Positions 7,017 to 15,567 are shown, counted from the stretch's first letter. The stretch is 33,539 bases of DNA from Paenibacillus cisolokensis (GCF_018403665.1 NZ_BOVJ01000048.1:1-33539), one strand, 5' to 3'. Translations and numbers: made by a program. The notes: generated by a model not told the origin, from the letters alone.

Positions 7017-8533
7017 ATGACGGCAAACACGGAAGAGACATGGCAATCGTTCGACGAACTGATTCGCAAAATAAAAAGCTATGACGAGGCGCTCGGCGTT
7101 TTGTACTGGGACCTGAGAACCGGCGCGCCGCGCAAAGGGGTCGAACGGCGTTCGGAAGCGATCGGGGCGCTGTCGGCCGAGATGTTCAAGCTGTCGGTGT
7201 CCGAACGGATGGGCGAGCTGCTGGCCGCGCTGGAGGAACCCCGCGCGCAGGAGTCGCTTTCGCCGGTGCAGCGCAAGCTTGTCGCGGAAACGCGCAAGGA
7301 ATACGACCGCAGCGTCAAAATTCCGCCCAAACTGTACGAGGAATACGTCGTGCTGACGTCGCAGGCGGAATCCGTTTGGGAAGAGGCGAAAGCGAATAAC
7401 GATTACAAGCGTTTTCAGCCTTATCTGGACCGGATCATCGGGTACACCGGGCAATTCATCGATCTGTGGGGCGTCCGCGGGACCCGCTACGATACGCTGC
7501 TCGACCAGTATGAGCCGGGCATGACGACCGCTGAGCTCGATCGCGTGTTCGGCGGCTTGCGGGAACAGCTTGTGCCGCTCGCATCGGCGATCGCGGAGTC
7601 GCCGCATCAGCCGGATGAACGGTTTTGCGGCAGTCGTTCGACAAGGACGCCCAGAAAGCGTTCAGTCTGTTTATTCTGAAAGAGATGGGCTACGATTTTT
7701 CCGCCGGACGTCTCGACGAGAGCGTCCATCCGTTCGCCATCGGACTGAGCCCCGGCGATGTCCGCATTACGACCCGCTACTTGCCGGACGACGTGACCAG
7801 CGCGCTGTTCGGCACGATTCACGAAGGCGGACATGCCCTTTACGAGCAAAACATCGATCCGGAGCTGGCCGGCACGCCGCTGTGCACCGGCACGTCAATG
7901 GGCATTCACGAATCCCAGTCGCGCTTCTGGGAAAATGTGATCGGCCGCAGCCGTCCGTTCTGGGAACGGTATTACGGCGAGCTGCAGCGGCGTTTTCCCG
8001 GACAGCTGGACGTGCCGGTCGAAGATTTCTACCGGGCGATCAACGTCGTACGCCCGTCGCTGATCCGCATCGAAGCCGATGAGCTGACATACAATCTGCA
8101 CATCATTATCCGGTACGAGATGGAAAAGCAAATATTTAACGAAGGCTTGAAAGCCGCCGATCTGCCGGAAGCATGGAATGCCAAATACCGCGAATATCTC
8201 GGCGTTGCGCCGGATAACGACGCGGAAGGAGTGCTGCAGGACGTGCACTGGTCGGGCGGCTCGTTCGGCTATTTCCCGTCCTATTCGCTCGGCAATATGT
8301 ACGCCGCCCAAATCGCGGATACGATGGAACGCGAGCTGAACGGCATGTGGGAGCTCGTCGGGCGGGGCGAGCTGCTGCCGATCAAGGAGTGGCTGACGGA
8401 GCGCATATACAGGCACGGCAAGCTGCTCGAACCGTCGGAAATTATCGAACGGGTGACGGGCAAGCCGCTCGATCCGGATTATCTCGTCCAATATTTGCGG
8501 CGGAAATATTCCGACATCTACCGGTTGGGTTGA
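7017..8533 (+). CDS. ypwA: M32 family metallocarboxypeptidase, one frameshift (probable base-call error)
   Basis: The locus encodes a zinc carboxypeptidase of the Taq/YpwA type (family M32), which removes C-terminal residues from peptides. The N-terminal helical part (MTANTEETWQSFDELIRKIKSYDEALGVLYWD) is read from ATG 7017, preceded by GGAGGCG. The frame breaks at the T-run 7623-7626 (four T; five are needed), giving DERFLRQSFDKDAQ when restored. The second part holds the HEXXH zinc motif HEGGH (about residues 269-273) and the HESQSRFWEN third-ligand helix. With one base restored the protein is 505 residues, the usual family length. As written it reads as two open pieces, 7017-7679 and about 7625-8533. 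It stands alone and is divergent from the HesB-like gene. Confidence 0.88.
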
Positions 8534-8672
8534 GTGCGGCCGCTTGCGGGACAACGCGCTTCATACGCGATCCGGCTTGCCTCACGCCGCAGCGTGCAGG
8601 CCGGATCGCAGCAGCGTTCCAGGAGGAGCATGATCGGCTGCGCCACCCTGTCGGAATCCAATAGAATGCAAC

Positions 8673-8704
8673 GCAGGTCGCCTACGGGCGGCCTGCTTTT
8701 TTTT
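8673..8704 (+). terminator. Rho-independent terminator
   Basis: GCAGG-T-CGCC pairs with GGCG-G-CCTGC (one G-U) around the loop TACG and is followed by eight T. It lies 140 nt after the carboxypeptidase stop and isolates the ABC operon from upstream transcription. The rest of the 8534-8815 interval shows no gene or recognisable riboswitch. Confidence 0.88.
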
Positions 8705-8815
8705 GAGTCAAGCCCTGGCCGGCAGCTTATTCGATCCTTGGCCATACACGGTTTGCAAACGCCCGGCATACGATGATATACGGTAAACTGCGCTATCAAG
8801 CAAAGGGTGATGACT

Positions 8816-9841
8816 TTGAAAAGACGTAGAAAAATAGGGCTGCCGGCCGCATTGGCGGTCGCGCTGTTATTCGCGGCGCTGCTGGCCGGATGCGGCCGGA
8901 ATGAGGGCGCGACGAAGATTCGGATCGGGGAAGTGACGCGATCGCTGTTCTATGCGCCGGAATATGTGGCGATCGAGAAAGGCTTTTTTGAGGAAGAAGG
9001 ACTGGAGGTCGAGCTGACCACGACGTTCGGCGGCGACAAGACGATGACGGCATTGCTGTCGGGCACGATCGATGTGGCGCTTGTCGGTTCGGAGACGTCC
9101 ATCTATGTGTACCAGCAAGGTGCGGATGATCCGGTTATCAATTTCGCTCAGCTGACGCAAACGGACGGCACATTCCTCGTCGCGCGCAAGCTGGACGGCG
9201 AATTCGACTGGAACATGCTGAAGGGCAGCGTTTTTCTCGGTCAACGCAAAGGCGGTATGCCGCAGATGGCCGGTGAGTTTACGCTGAAGAAGAACGGCAT
9301 CGATCCGCATGCGGATCTCGATTTGATTCAAAACATCGATTTTGCGAACATTGCGGCGGCGTTCGCTTCGGGCACCGGCGAATACGTGCAGCTGTTCGAG
9401 CCGCAGGCGTCGATATTCGAGCGGGAGGGCAAAGGGCGCGTCGTCGCGTCGTTCGGAGTGGAAAGCGGCAAGCTGCCGTACACCGTATTTATGGCCAAAC
9501 AGAGCTATATCGACAAGAATAGGGAAGCGATCCAAAAGTTTACGAATGCCGTTTACAAAGCGCAGCAGTGGGTGCGCGACAACGATGCGGAGACGATCGC
9601 GGACGTCGTGCTCCCGTATTTTGAAGATGTCGACCGCGACATCGTCGTCAGCTCGATCGACCGGTACAAGAGCCAGGGATCGTTCGCCGAAGATCCGATC
9701 GTCGACGAGAGCGAATGGAACAATCTGCTCGATGTCATGACTTCGGCCGGCGAGCTGGCGAAGCGGACGGAACATCAGGAACTGGTCGATACGGCTTTCG
9801 CGGAGACGGCGATCGGGAAAGCCGCGGGCCAGGGCGATTAG
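8816..9841 (+). CDS. ABC transporter substrate-binding lipoprotein (NMT1/SsuA-ThiY class)
   Basis: Lipoprotein of about 341 residues: basic MKRRRKIG, a hydrophobic stretch, and lipobox LLAGC (Cys26 if the TTG at 8816 is the start). The mature part begins KIRIGEVTRSLFYAPEYVAIEKGFFEEEGLEVELTTTFGGDKTMTALLSGTIDVALVG, the standard opening of NMT1/THI5-like and sulfonate/nitrate/taurine binding proteins. TTG 8816 fits the AAAGGGTGATGAC ribosome binding site best; ATG 8810 is in frame but lies within that site. The ATPase and permease follow in the same operon. The ligand could be an aliphatic sulfonate, a nitrate-type anion or a pyrimidine precursor; no TPP or S-box leader was seen upstream to decide. 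Confidence 0.87.
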   Translation: MKRRRKIGLPAALAVALLFAALLAGCGRNEGATKIRIGEVTRSLFYAPEYVAIEKGFFEEEGLEVELTTTFGGDKTMTALLSGTIDVALVGSETSIYVYQQGADDPVINFAQLTQTDGTFLVARKLDGEFDWNMLKGSVFLGQRKGGMPQMAGEFTLKKNGIDPHADLDLIQNIDFANIAAAFASGTGEYVQLFEPQASIFEREGKGRVVASFGVESGKLPYTVFMAKQSYIDKNREAIQKFTNAVYKAQQWVRDNDAETIADVVLPYFEDVDRDIVVSSIDRYKSQGSFAEDPIVDESEWNNLLDVMTSAGELAKRTEHQELVDTAFAETAIGKAAGQGD

Positions 9842-9902
9842 AACGTTACCGGGACCTTGATGAGGCCCGCGGCATTAGGGCTGCAGAAAGGGAAGGTGCG
9901 GA

Positions 9903-10694
9903 ATGCAAACCGGGAATATGCTGGAGCTCATTGACGTGTCCCATGTATACGTAAACGACCAGGGAGCGTCCCTGGCGGTCGAACAGTTGAATATGGCAGT
10001 TCGCCCGGGCGAATTTGTCGCGCTGGTCGGGCCGAGCGGGTGCGGCAAGACGACCATTCTCAGCCTGCTCGCCGGTCTTCTCTTTCCGACGCGAGGTTCC
10101 GTCCTGCTGGCGGGCGTGCCGGTCACCGGCCCGTCGCCGCAGGTCGGGTACATGCTGCAGCAGGATTACCTGTTCCCCTGGCGGACGATTCGGGATAATG
10201 CGGCAATCGGTCTGGAAATTGCCGGCCGCCGCACGAAAGCTGCGCTGGAAGCCGTAGACCGGCTGCTCGAGGAACTCGGTCTTTCCGGCGCGGGCGGACG
10301 CTACCCTCACGAGCTGTCCGGCGGCATGAGGCAGCGGGTGGCGCTCGCCCGCACGCTGGCCACCGAGCCGGAAGTGATGCTGCTCGACGAGCCGTTCTCG
10401 GCGCTCGACCTGCACATCAAGCTGCAGCTCGAGGATTTGGTGCAGGAGACGCTGCGCCGGCGGGGCAAAACCGCGGTGCTCGTCACGCACGATCTGGCCG
10501 AAGCGGCGGCGATGAGCGACCGCGTCATCGTGCTCGGCAAACAGCCCGGCCGCATTTTGCGGGAGCTGGACATTCCGGAAGAGCTCCGTTCGGCGAGCCC
10601 GACGGAAGCGCGCAAGCAGCCCGGTTTTCAAGAGGTGTTCGAGGAACTGTGGAGCGAGCTGAACCGGACGGAGGAGGGGGAGCGCCATGGATGA
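9903..10694 (+). CDS. ABC transporter ATP-binding protein (SsuB/TauB/ThiZ class)
   Basis: A 263-residue ATPase with Walker A GPSGCGKT at residues 43-50, Q-loop in MLQQDYLFPWRT (86-94), signature LSGGMRQR (138-145), Walker B VMLLDEP (158-164) and the switch His196 in VTHDLAEA. The LQQDYLFPWRT form is typical of nitrate/sulfonate/taurine importers. ATG 9903 follows GGAAGGTG. It powers import of the ligand captured by the upstream lipoprotein and overlaps the permease gene by 8 nt. Confidence 0.93.
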   Translation: MQTGNMLELIDVSHVYVNDQGASLAVEQLNMAVRPGEFVALVGPSGCGKTTILSLLAGLLFPTRGSVLLAGVPVTGPSPQVGYMLQQDYLFPWRTIRDNAAIGLEIAGRRTKAALEAVDRLLEELGLSGAGGRYPHELSGGMRQRVALARTLATEPEVMLLDEPFSALDLHIKLQLEDLVQETLRRRGKTAVLVTHDLAEAAAMSDRVIVLGKQPGRILRELDIPEELRSASPTEARKQPGFQEVFEELWSELNRTEEGERHG

Positions 10695-11697
10695 ACGGAA
10701 CAACGGGAAGCCGCGCCGGCTGCGCAAGGTTCGGCCGGAGCGTTCGGCATTTTCGGCGGTCGGGCGGAAGGCCGGTCAGGTGCCGCTGCCGCGAGACGGC
10801 ATGAAAGGCGCGGCCGGCGTCTCTGTCTCCGGGCATCATGCCGGACAGGACGAAACGGCCGCTCTCGTATCCGGCGTTGCCGAAGAGAGGGAGAAGCTGC
10901 TGTCGGCGCTGCATGGCCGGCATCTGGCGCGGCAGCGCCGGATCAGCTTTGCGGTATGGGGGATGCAGGCGCTGCTGCTCGCGCTGTTCGTCGGCTTGTG
11001 GGAGACGGCCGGCCGGCTCCGCTGGATCGACCCGCTGCTGTTCAGTTATCCGAGCCGGCTGCTGGAGCAGATCGTCTCCACGATGGCGAGCGGCACGATT
11101 TGGCCGCATATCGCGGTGACGGTTGCGGAGACGGCGGCGGGATTTCTGCTCGGAACGCTGCTCGGCACCGCGCTCGCCGTGCTGCTGTGGTGGTCGCCTT
11201 TCCTGTCCCGGGTGCTCGATCCGTACCTGGTCGTGCTGAACAGCATGCCGAAGGTGGCGCTCGGCCCGATTTTTATCGTCGGACTCGGTCCCGGTTTTAT
11301 GTCGATCGTGGCGACGACGCTGTCGGTGACGGTCATCATCACGACGATCAATATTTACAACCGGTTTCGGGATGTCGAATCCGGATTCGTCAAAGTGGTG
11401 CGGTTGTTCGGGGCGACGCGGGCGCAGCTGTTCCGGCTTGTCGTGCTGCCGGATTCGTTCCCCGTCATCATTTCGACGCTGAAGGTGAACGTCGGGCTGG
11501 CGTGGGTCGGCGTAATCGTCGGCGAGTTTCTGGTCGCGAAGCTCGGACTCGGCTATTTGATCATCTACGGCTTCCAGGTTTTCAATTTCACGCTGGTGCT
11601 GTCGAGCCTTGTCGTCATCGCCGCGGTAGCGACGGTCATGTACCAGCTCGTGGCGGCGTTGGAGCGCAAGTTGACGGCGGGGTGGCGGGAACGTTAG
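10687..11697 (+). CDS. ABC transporter permease with long hydrophilic N-terminal extension
   Basis: A 336-residue membrane protein. Residues 1-85 are hydrophilic, rich in Arg, Gly and Ala and probably disordered; the first membrane segment starts near residue 88 (FAVWGMQALLLALFVGLWETA), then a BPD-type permease core follows with about six segments and the EAA-like loop VVRLFGATRAQLFRLVVLPDSFP. Usual SsuC/TauC-type permeases are about 250-270 residues, so the extension is unusual. ATG 10687 is well supported by GGAGGGGGAG and the 8-nt overlap with the ATPase gene; starting at the internal Met39 would remove half of the extension. It pairs with the two preceding genes to form the importer. Confidence 0.88.
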   Translation: MDERNNGKPRRLRKVRPERSAFSAVGRKAGQVPLPRDGMKGAAGVSVSGHHAGQDETAALVSGVAEEREKLLSALHGRHLARQRRISFAVWGMQALLLALFVGLWETAGRLRWIDPLLFSYPSRLLEQIVSTMASGTIWPHIAVTVAETAAGFLLGTLLGTALAVLLWWSPFLSRVLDPYLVVLNSMPKVALGPIFIVGLGPGFMSIVATTLSVTVIITTINIYNRFRDVESGFVKVVRLFGATRAQLFRLVVLPDSFPVIISTLKVNVGLAWVGVIVGEFLVAKLGLGYLIIYGFQVFNFTLVLSSLVVIAAVATVMYQLVAALERKLTAGWRER

Positions 11698-11738
11698 GAT
11701 AAGAAGGAAAACGACTTATCCGAACGGAAGGTACAACA

Positions 11739-12749
11739 ATGGGCATGCGTGTAATCAAGACCGCCATTGCCGCGCTGGCGGCTATCTATACTGCACTTAC
11801 CATCGGACTCGATCCGCCGGTTTCGGCAGGACTGCTGGCAATCCTCGGCGTCGAGGCGACCCGGATGAAAGGGCTGAAAAGCTCATTCGCCCGATTTGTC
11901 GCTTCGGTGCTGGGGCTTTTTTTGGCATCGATCATTTTCATCGTTCTGGGCTTTCATTTGCCCGCGGTTTCCCTGTTCATCCTGATCGTCTTTCCGGTGC
12001 TTTCCAGACTCGGCCTGAAGGACGGCATCGTGACGAGCTCGGTCATCGTGTTTCATGTGTTCGCCAAGGAAGAGGTGACGGCCGGGGTGATCGCCAACGA
12101 AATTTTGCTGCTCGTAACCGGTCTCGGCTGGGCAACCGTCATTAATATGATCTACATGCCGAGGGAGGAGAACAAGCTTGTCCGTTGCCGGACAGAGCTG
12201 GAGGAGTCGCTCGGCGGCATTTTGCGCGAGATGGCTGCGACGCTGCGCAATCCCGCCCGTCTGTGGGACGGACAGGAGCTGTTGAAGGCGCATGCGGCGT
12301 GCGAGGAAGGCGCGAGGCTTGCGGAGCTGAGCCGGGAGAACCGGCTGTGGGGCGCGCCTTCTTACTGGGAAACGTATTTCGAGATGCGCAGACAGCAGCT
12401 CGAGGCGATTCAGCAGATGCTTGTCCAGCTTGCTTTTGTCTATGAAAAGATGCCGCAAGGGGAGCTGGTGGCGAAGCTGTTCGACCATCTGGCCGACGAT
12501 GTAAAATCCGACGTTTACAAGGGGGAAGTGGAAGAAAAGCTGCATCGTTTGAAAGAGCGTTTTAAAAGAATGGAGCTGCCGCGAACGCGCGAGGAGTTCG
12601 AAGTGCGGGCGGCAATCCTGCAGCTGTGCCATGAATTGGAGCGTTGTCTTGCGATAGCCAGACGCTGGAAAAAGAAAAGTCATTCGGGCGAGCCGCATCT
12701 GCATAGAATAGAACGGGAAAATTCGTTGCCGCCCGGGGAAAGAAACTAG
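11739..12749 (+). CDS. Aromatic acid exporter family membrane protein (YqjA-like, DUF939)
   Basis: A 336-residue protein: MGMRVIKTAIAALAAIYTALTIGLDPPVSAGLLAILGVEATRMKGLKSSFARFVASVLGLFLASIIF begins the four to five membrane segments of the ArAE_1/FUSC-like family, ending near residue 132 (WATVINMIYMPREENK). A long charged helical C-terminal domain follows, as in Bacillus YqjA. The family is related to aromatic carboxylate efflux proteins, but its substrates in Firmicutes are not established. ATG 11739 follows GGAAGGT. It begins 41 nt after the permease and may be co-transcribed with the ABC operon. No terminator is evident before cotE. Confidence 0.83.
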   Translation: MGMRVIKTAIAALAAIYTALTIGLDPPVSAGLLAILGVEATRMKGLKSSFARFVASVLGLFLASIIFIVLGFHLPAVSLFILIVFPVLSRLGLKDGIVTSSVIVFHVFAKEEVTAGVIANEILLLVTGLGWATVINMIYMPREENKLVRCRTELEESLGGILREMAATLRNPARLWDGQELLKAHAACEEGARLAELSRENRLWGAPSYWETYFEMRRQQLEAIQQMLVQLAFVYEKMPQGELVAKLFDHLADDVKSDVYKGEVEEKLHRLKERFKRMELPRTREEFEVRAAILQLCHELERCLAIARRWKKKSHSGEPHLHRIERENSLPPGERN

Positions 12750-12778
12750 TCACCCTAGACGAATGTCCTGCATACACT
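12750..12778 (+). promoter_or_regulatory. Sigma-E-type promoter of cotE
   Basis: CATACACT at 12771-12778 is a perfect match to the sigma-E -10 consensus CATACANT. Fourteen nt upstream TCACCCT (12750-12756) matches the -35 consensus KMATATT at four of seven positions. It lies directly after the upstream gene and 33 nt before the cotE start. In Bacillus subtilis cotE has a sigma-E-dependent promoter, so the placement is expected. Confidence 0.6.
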
Positions 12779-12811
12779 TTAATGAATGATTGTATGGAGG
12801 AGGTTATAGCG

Positions 12812-13375
12812 ATGGCATTAGCAGATAAACAGCTTCAATTTAGAGAGATTATAACGAAAGCTGTTTGCGGCAAAGGTCGTAAGTTCTCCACCGTGACCCA
12901 TACCGTTACGCCGCCTCACCATCCGACCAGCATCCTGGGCGCATGGATTATCAACCATCAGTATGAAGCGGTGCGATCGGGCGACGGCATTGAGGTGATC
13001 GGTACTTACGATATTAACATCTGGTATTCCTACAACAAAAACACACAAACGGACGTAGCCAAGGAGACAGTGTCGTACGTCGAAAACGTACCGCTTTCGT
13101 ATGTAGATCCGAAACATAGAGCTTCGACCGAAGAAGTGTCCGCCGATGCGACCCAGGAACCGAACTGCATCGAGGCTAACATCTCCTCGAACGGTTCGAG
13201 CGTCGCCATTCGGGTGGAGCGCGAATTTGCGGTGGAACTGGTTGCGGAAACGAAGGTTTGCGTGGCGGTAAACCCGAACGGATGCGATGACCTGGACGGC
13301 AAGGACATCGAATTCGGCATCGGCGACGACGACTTCGAGGATCTGGACCCGGATCTGCTGGACGACGAACTGTAA
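12812..13375 (+). CDS. cotE: Outer spore coat morphogenetic protein CotE
   Basis: A 187-residue protein beginning MALADKQLQFREIITKAVCGKGRKFS, then HTVTPPHHPTSILGAWIINHQYEA, YDINIWYSYNKNTQT and VSYVENVPLSY: the conserved CotE order. It ends in the acidic tail typical of the family (DDDFEDLDPDLLDDEL). CotE directs assembly of the outer coat around the forespore from the mother cell. ATG 12812 is preceded by GGAGGAGGT; an upstream in-frame extension to 12782 overlaps the promoter and ribosome binding site. Bacillus subtilis has cotE just before mutS-mutL; here an amidoligase gene lies in between. A sigma-E-type promoter is seen upstream and a terminator downstream. Confidence 0.96.
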   Translation: MALADKQLQFREIITKAVCGKGRKFSTVTHTVTPPHHPTSILGAWIINHQYEAVRSGDGIEVIGTYDINIWYSYNKNTQTDVAKETVSYVENVPLSYVDPKHRASTEEVSADATQEPNCIEANISSNGSSVAIRVEREFAVELVAETKVCVAVNPNGCDDLDGKDIEFGIGDDDFEDLDPDLLDDEL

Positions 13376-13429
13376 CTTCGGCGATGTCGTTCGGGTTACT
13401 GTATCGTATGCGCGGGAGGGGAAAGATTC

Positions 13430-13458
13430 GAGGGCGGGAGCCCTCTTTCTTTTTCTTT
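13430..13458 (+). terminator. Rho-independent terminator after cotE
   Basis: GAGGGC pairs with GCCCTC around the loop GGGA and is followed by the T-rich run TTTCTTTTTCTTT. It lies 55 nt after the cotE stop and makes cotE a monocistronic unit. Confidence 0.88.
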
Positions 13459-13597
13459 ATTTGGCTTGAACGCGTGTCCCCTGCCCGATTCGCGGCATTT
13501 GCGGCATTTGCGGCGCCTTCGTGCGCGTCTAAGCGTTGCGGTGCCGGATGACGGCGGTGAACTTGCATAATCGTCCTGACGAAAAGGGGGGCGTCCG

Positions 13598-15331
13598 ATG
13601 GCGGGCGACGTCTGGATATGGCTGGGCGACAGCGGCGGCTGGCGAAAGGCGGGTTCGTCCGCGGATTCGACCAACCCGACCGGCGGGCGAGCGGAGAAGC
13701 TAGACGGGAAGGCAAGCCTGTCCGGCGGGCTGTCTGAGGAGCTAGACGGGAAGGCAAGCTTGTCCGGCGGGCGGGCGTCCGGCGGTTGTAATGCGGCGAT
13801 TGCCGATGGACCGGGGCCGGACGACGCTATTGTCGTATGGGGCGGAGGGCGTCCGCAGCCCGGCCATCCCGCTTACCGGGAACGCGGCATGCACCCGGGG
13901 TGGGTGTTGAACGCCCACGCCGGCGATCTGGCCCGGCTTCCCGACGGCGAATGGCGCCGCAGGCTGAAGCGGGCGGGGCTTTCCGTGAGCGACGGTTCGG
14001 ACGATCAGCGGGTCTATCGCGTGCCCGTGTTTCATCTTCAGGCGCTTGCCGTCAGACGATTGTACGGCCCGGCCGATGACGGCGCGCACTGGCGTTACGG
14101 CGGCGGCGCGGCGACGGAGCTGCCGCCGCGCGATGAAGAGGCGGGCCGGCTCAAGGACCCGCTCCTTCGCCGTGCCGCGGCGGCCGCGGTCAAGGCGCTG
14201 TATGCGCTCGGGCTTGACTTTGGCGAGGTGCTGGTCGCGGTCGACGGAGGCGGACGCGCTGCCATCCGTTCCGTCCAGCTCCCGGGAAAGCGGCTGAATG
14301 CCGGGGGCTTATGGGGAACGGCGCTGGATCGTTTCGCTGCTTGGCACCGAACCGTCCGCTTGGGGGACGGTTCGACGGAGCAGCCGCTGCTGATCGGCGC
14401 CGATCCCGAGTTCGTGCTGCTGCGCGCCGACGGCACGATCGCGTCGGCCGACCGGTATTTCCGGGCCGCCGAAGCCGGCACGGACGCGGTGCTCGTCCGC
14501 CGCCGGCTGCTGCGGCCGGTCGCGGAGCTGCGCCCGGAGCCGCAGGACAGCCCGGAAGCGCTGGCGGCGGAACTTCGCCGGCTGCTGCGTTATGCGGCGT
14601 CCCGCCCCGGCACCGACCGGCTGCGCTGGGCCGCAGGCGGCATGCCCGTGCCGGGACTGGCGCTCGGCGGGCATATCCATCTGAGCGGCGTGCCGCTGAC
14701 CGGCCGGCTGCTGCGCCTGCTGGACAGCTACGCGGCATTTCCGCTCGCGATGGTGGAGGACCCCGCCGGGCGCAAACGCCGTCCCCGATACGGCGCGCTC
14801 GGGGACTTCCGCCTGCAGCCGCATGGCGGGTTCGAGTACCGGACGCTGCCGAGCTGGCTCGTATCGCCGGCAGCCGCCCGCGCCGCCTTCGCGCTGACGC
14901 TCCTGTGCGCGCGCGAGGCTTGGACACTTGCCTACGCTCCGGCCGAGGAGGAGCGGTGGGTGCAAGCGTATTACGCCGGCGACCGTTCGGAGCTCGCCGG
15001 CTGTCTGGACCGTCTGGCCGCGGAGATGGCCAAGACGGACAGCTATGCGGCGCTCTCGCGCTGGATCGAGCCGCTGCTCGGCGCCGCGCGAAGCGGCAAG
15101 ACATGGGACGAGCGCGCCGATATTCGCGCGAAGTGGCGGATTCCGCCGTTCGCCGGCACCGGTGCCGTTCCGGTCGGCGGAAAGCGGAACGGCGAGGAAC
15201 GGGGCAGCGGCATAGCGAGCGCCGGTAAAGATAGCGGCGGCAGACAGAGCGGCAGCAAACTGAGCGATGGCAAAGCGAGCGTCGGCAAACGTGGAGGCGG
15301 CGAACGGCCGCATCGGGGCAGCCCGCGCTAG
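13598..15331 (+). CDS. PhiEco32-type COOH-NH2 ligase (predicted amidoligase)
   Basis: A 577-residue protein. The N-terminal 80 residues are low-complexity and contain two copies of LDGKASLSGG. The catalytic half starts near residue 267 with LLIGADPEFVLLRADG, followed by VAELRPEP, LALGGHIHLSG, a FRLQPHGGFEYRTLPSWLVSP block and a C-terminal helical part. GADPEF, AELRP, GGHIHLSG and EYRTLPSW are the signatures of the glutamine-synthetase-fold COOH-NH2 ligase type 2 family first described from phage phiEco32, predicted to form amide bonds using ATP. The last 50 residues are Gly/Ser/Lys-rich. ATG 13598 has a G-rich site (AAAAGGGGGG) upstream. It sits between cotE and mutS with terminators on both sides, so it is its own unit. 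A role in spore or cell-surface peptide modification is inference; the substrate is unknown. Confidence 0.8.
   Translation: MAGDVWIWLGDSGGWRKAGSSADSTNPTGGRAEKLDGKASLSGGLSEELDGKASLSGGRASGGCNAAIADGPGPDDAIVVWGGGRPQPGHPAYRERGMHPGWVLNAHAGDLARLPDGEWRRRLKRAGLSVSDGSDDQRVYRVPVFHLQALAVRRLYGPADDGAHWRYGGGAATELPPRDEEAGRLKDPLLRRAAAAAVKALYALGLDFGEVLVAVDGGGRAAIRSVQLPGKRLNAGGLWGTALDRFAAWHRTVRLGDGSTEQPLLIGADPEFVLLRADGTIASADRYFRAAEAGTDAVLVRRRLLRPVAELRPEPQDSPEALAAELRRLLRYAASRPGTDRLRWAAGGMPVPGLALGGHIHLSGVPLTGRLLRLLDSYAAFPLAMVEDPAGRKRRPRYGALGDFRLQPHGGFEYRTLPSWLVSPAAARAAFALTLLCAREAWTLAYAPAEEERWVQAYYAGDRSELAGCLDRLAAEMAKTDSYAALSRWIEPLLGAARSGKTWDERADIRAKWRIPPFAGTGAVPVGGKRNGEERGSGIASAGKDSGGRQSGSKLSDGKASVGKRGGGERPHRGSPR
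13698..13771 (+). repeat. 42-nt-period direct repeat inside the amidoligase gene
   Basis: A 32-nt unit occurs at 13698-13729 and again at 13740-13771 with a single C/T difference. Both encode LDGKASLSGG in frame, with a 14-codon period, so the repeat lengthens the disordered N-terminus without breaking the gene. Confidence 0.9.
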
Positions 15332-15338
15332 CGGGCTT
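15320..15338 (+). terminator. Hairpin overlapping the amidoligase stop codon
   Basis: AGCCCGC (15320-15326) pairs with GCGGGCT (15331-15337) around the loop GCTA; the TAG stop (15329-15331) lies in the loop and first stem base. It is followed by TGCTTGATTT, a weak T-rich tail, so termination is probable but not certain. Confidence 0.55.
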
Positions 15339-15567
15339 GCTTGATTTGAAATAAAGCCTTGCAAGTGCACAATTTCCCGTGCGCTCGGCGGCGTGGCTGG
15401 AAATAAAGCCTCACGGGTTCGCTACCCGCCCGTGTACTACACCCACGCACGGTGCTCTATTCCCAGGCTCGTTGCACGATTCCCCGCGCCCCGTGCGTAC
15501 AGACCTCTCCGCCGGACAGGGCGCTGCGCGCCACCCGGACAATGGCCGACACCGTCCATCCGATTTC
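15339..15567. other. Gene-free interval with short degenerate repeats, amidoligase to mutS
   Basis: No coding frame with family resemblance is visible on either strand. GAAATAAAGCCT occurs at 15348 and again near 15401, each followed by a GTGC/CCCGTG-rich stretch. CGGGT-TCGCT-ACCCG or the alternative CACGGG/CCCGTG pairing can form just after the second copy. ATTCCC/ATTTCCC motifs recur. It looks like a decayed intergenic repeat; the right end merges into the mutS promoter. Confidence 0.5.

Noticed and set aside
6604..7041. Longer start for the HesB-like gene at 7041
   Set aside because: It would run back through the promoter; AAGGAG is properly spaced only for ATG 6921.
8534..8815. TPP or S-box riboswitch ahead of the ABC operon
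   Set aside because: No CTGAGA-type thi box or S-box core was found; only a plain terminator is visible.
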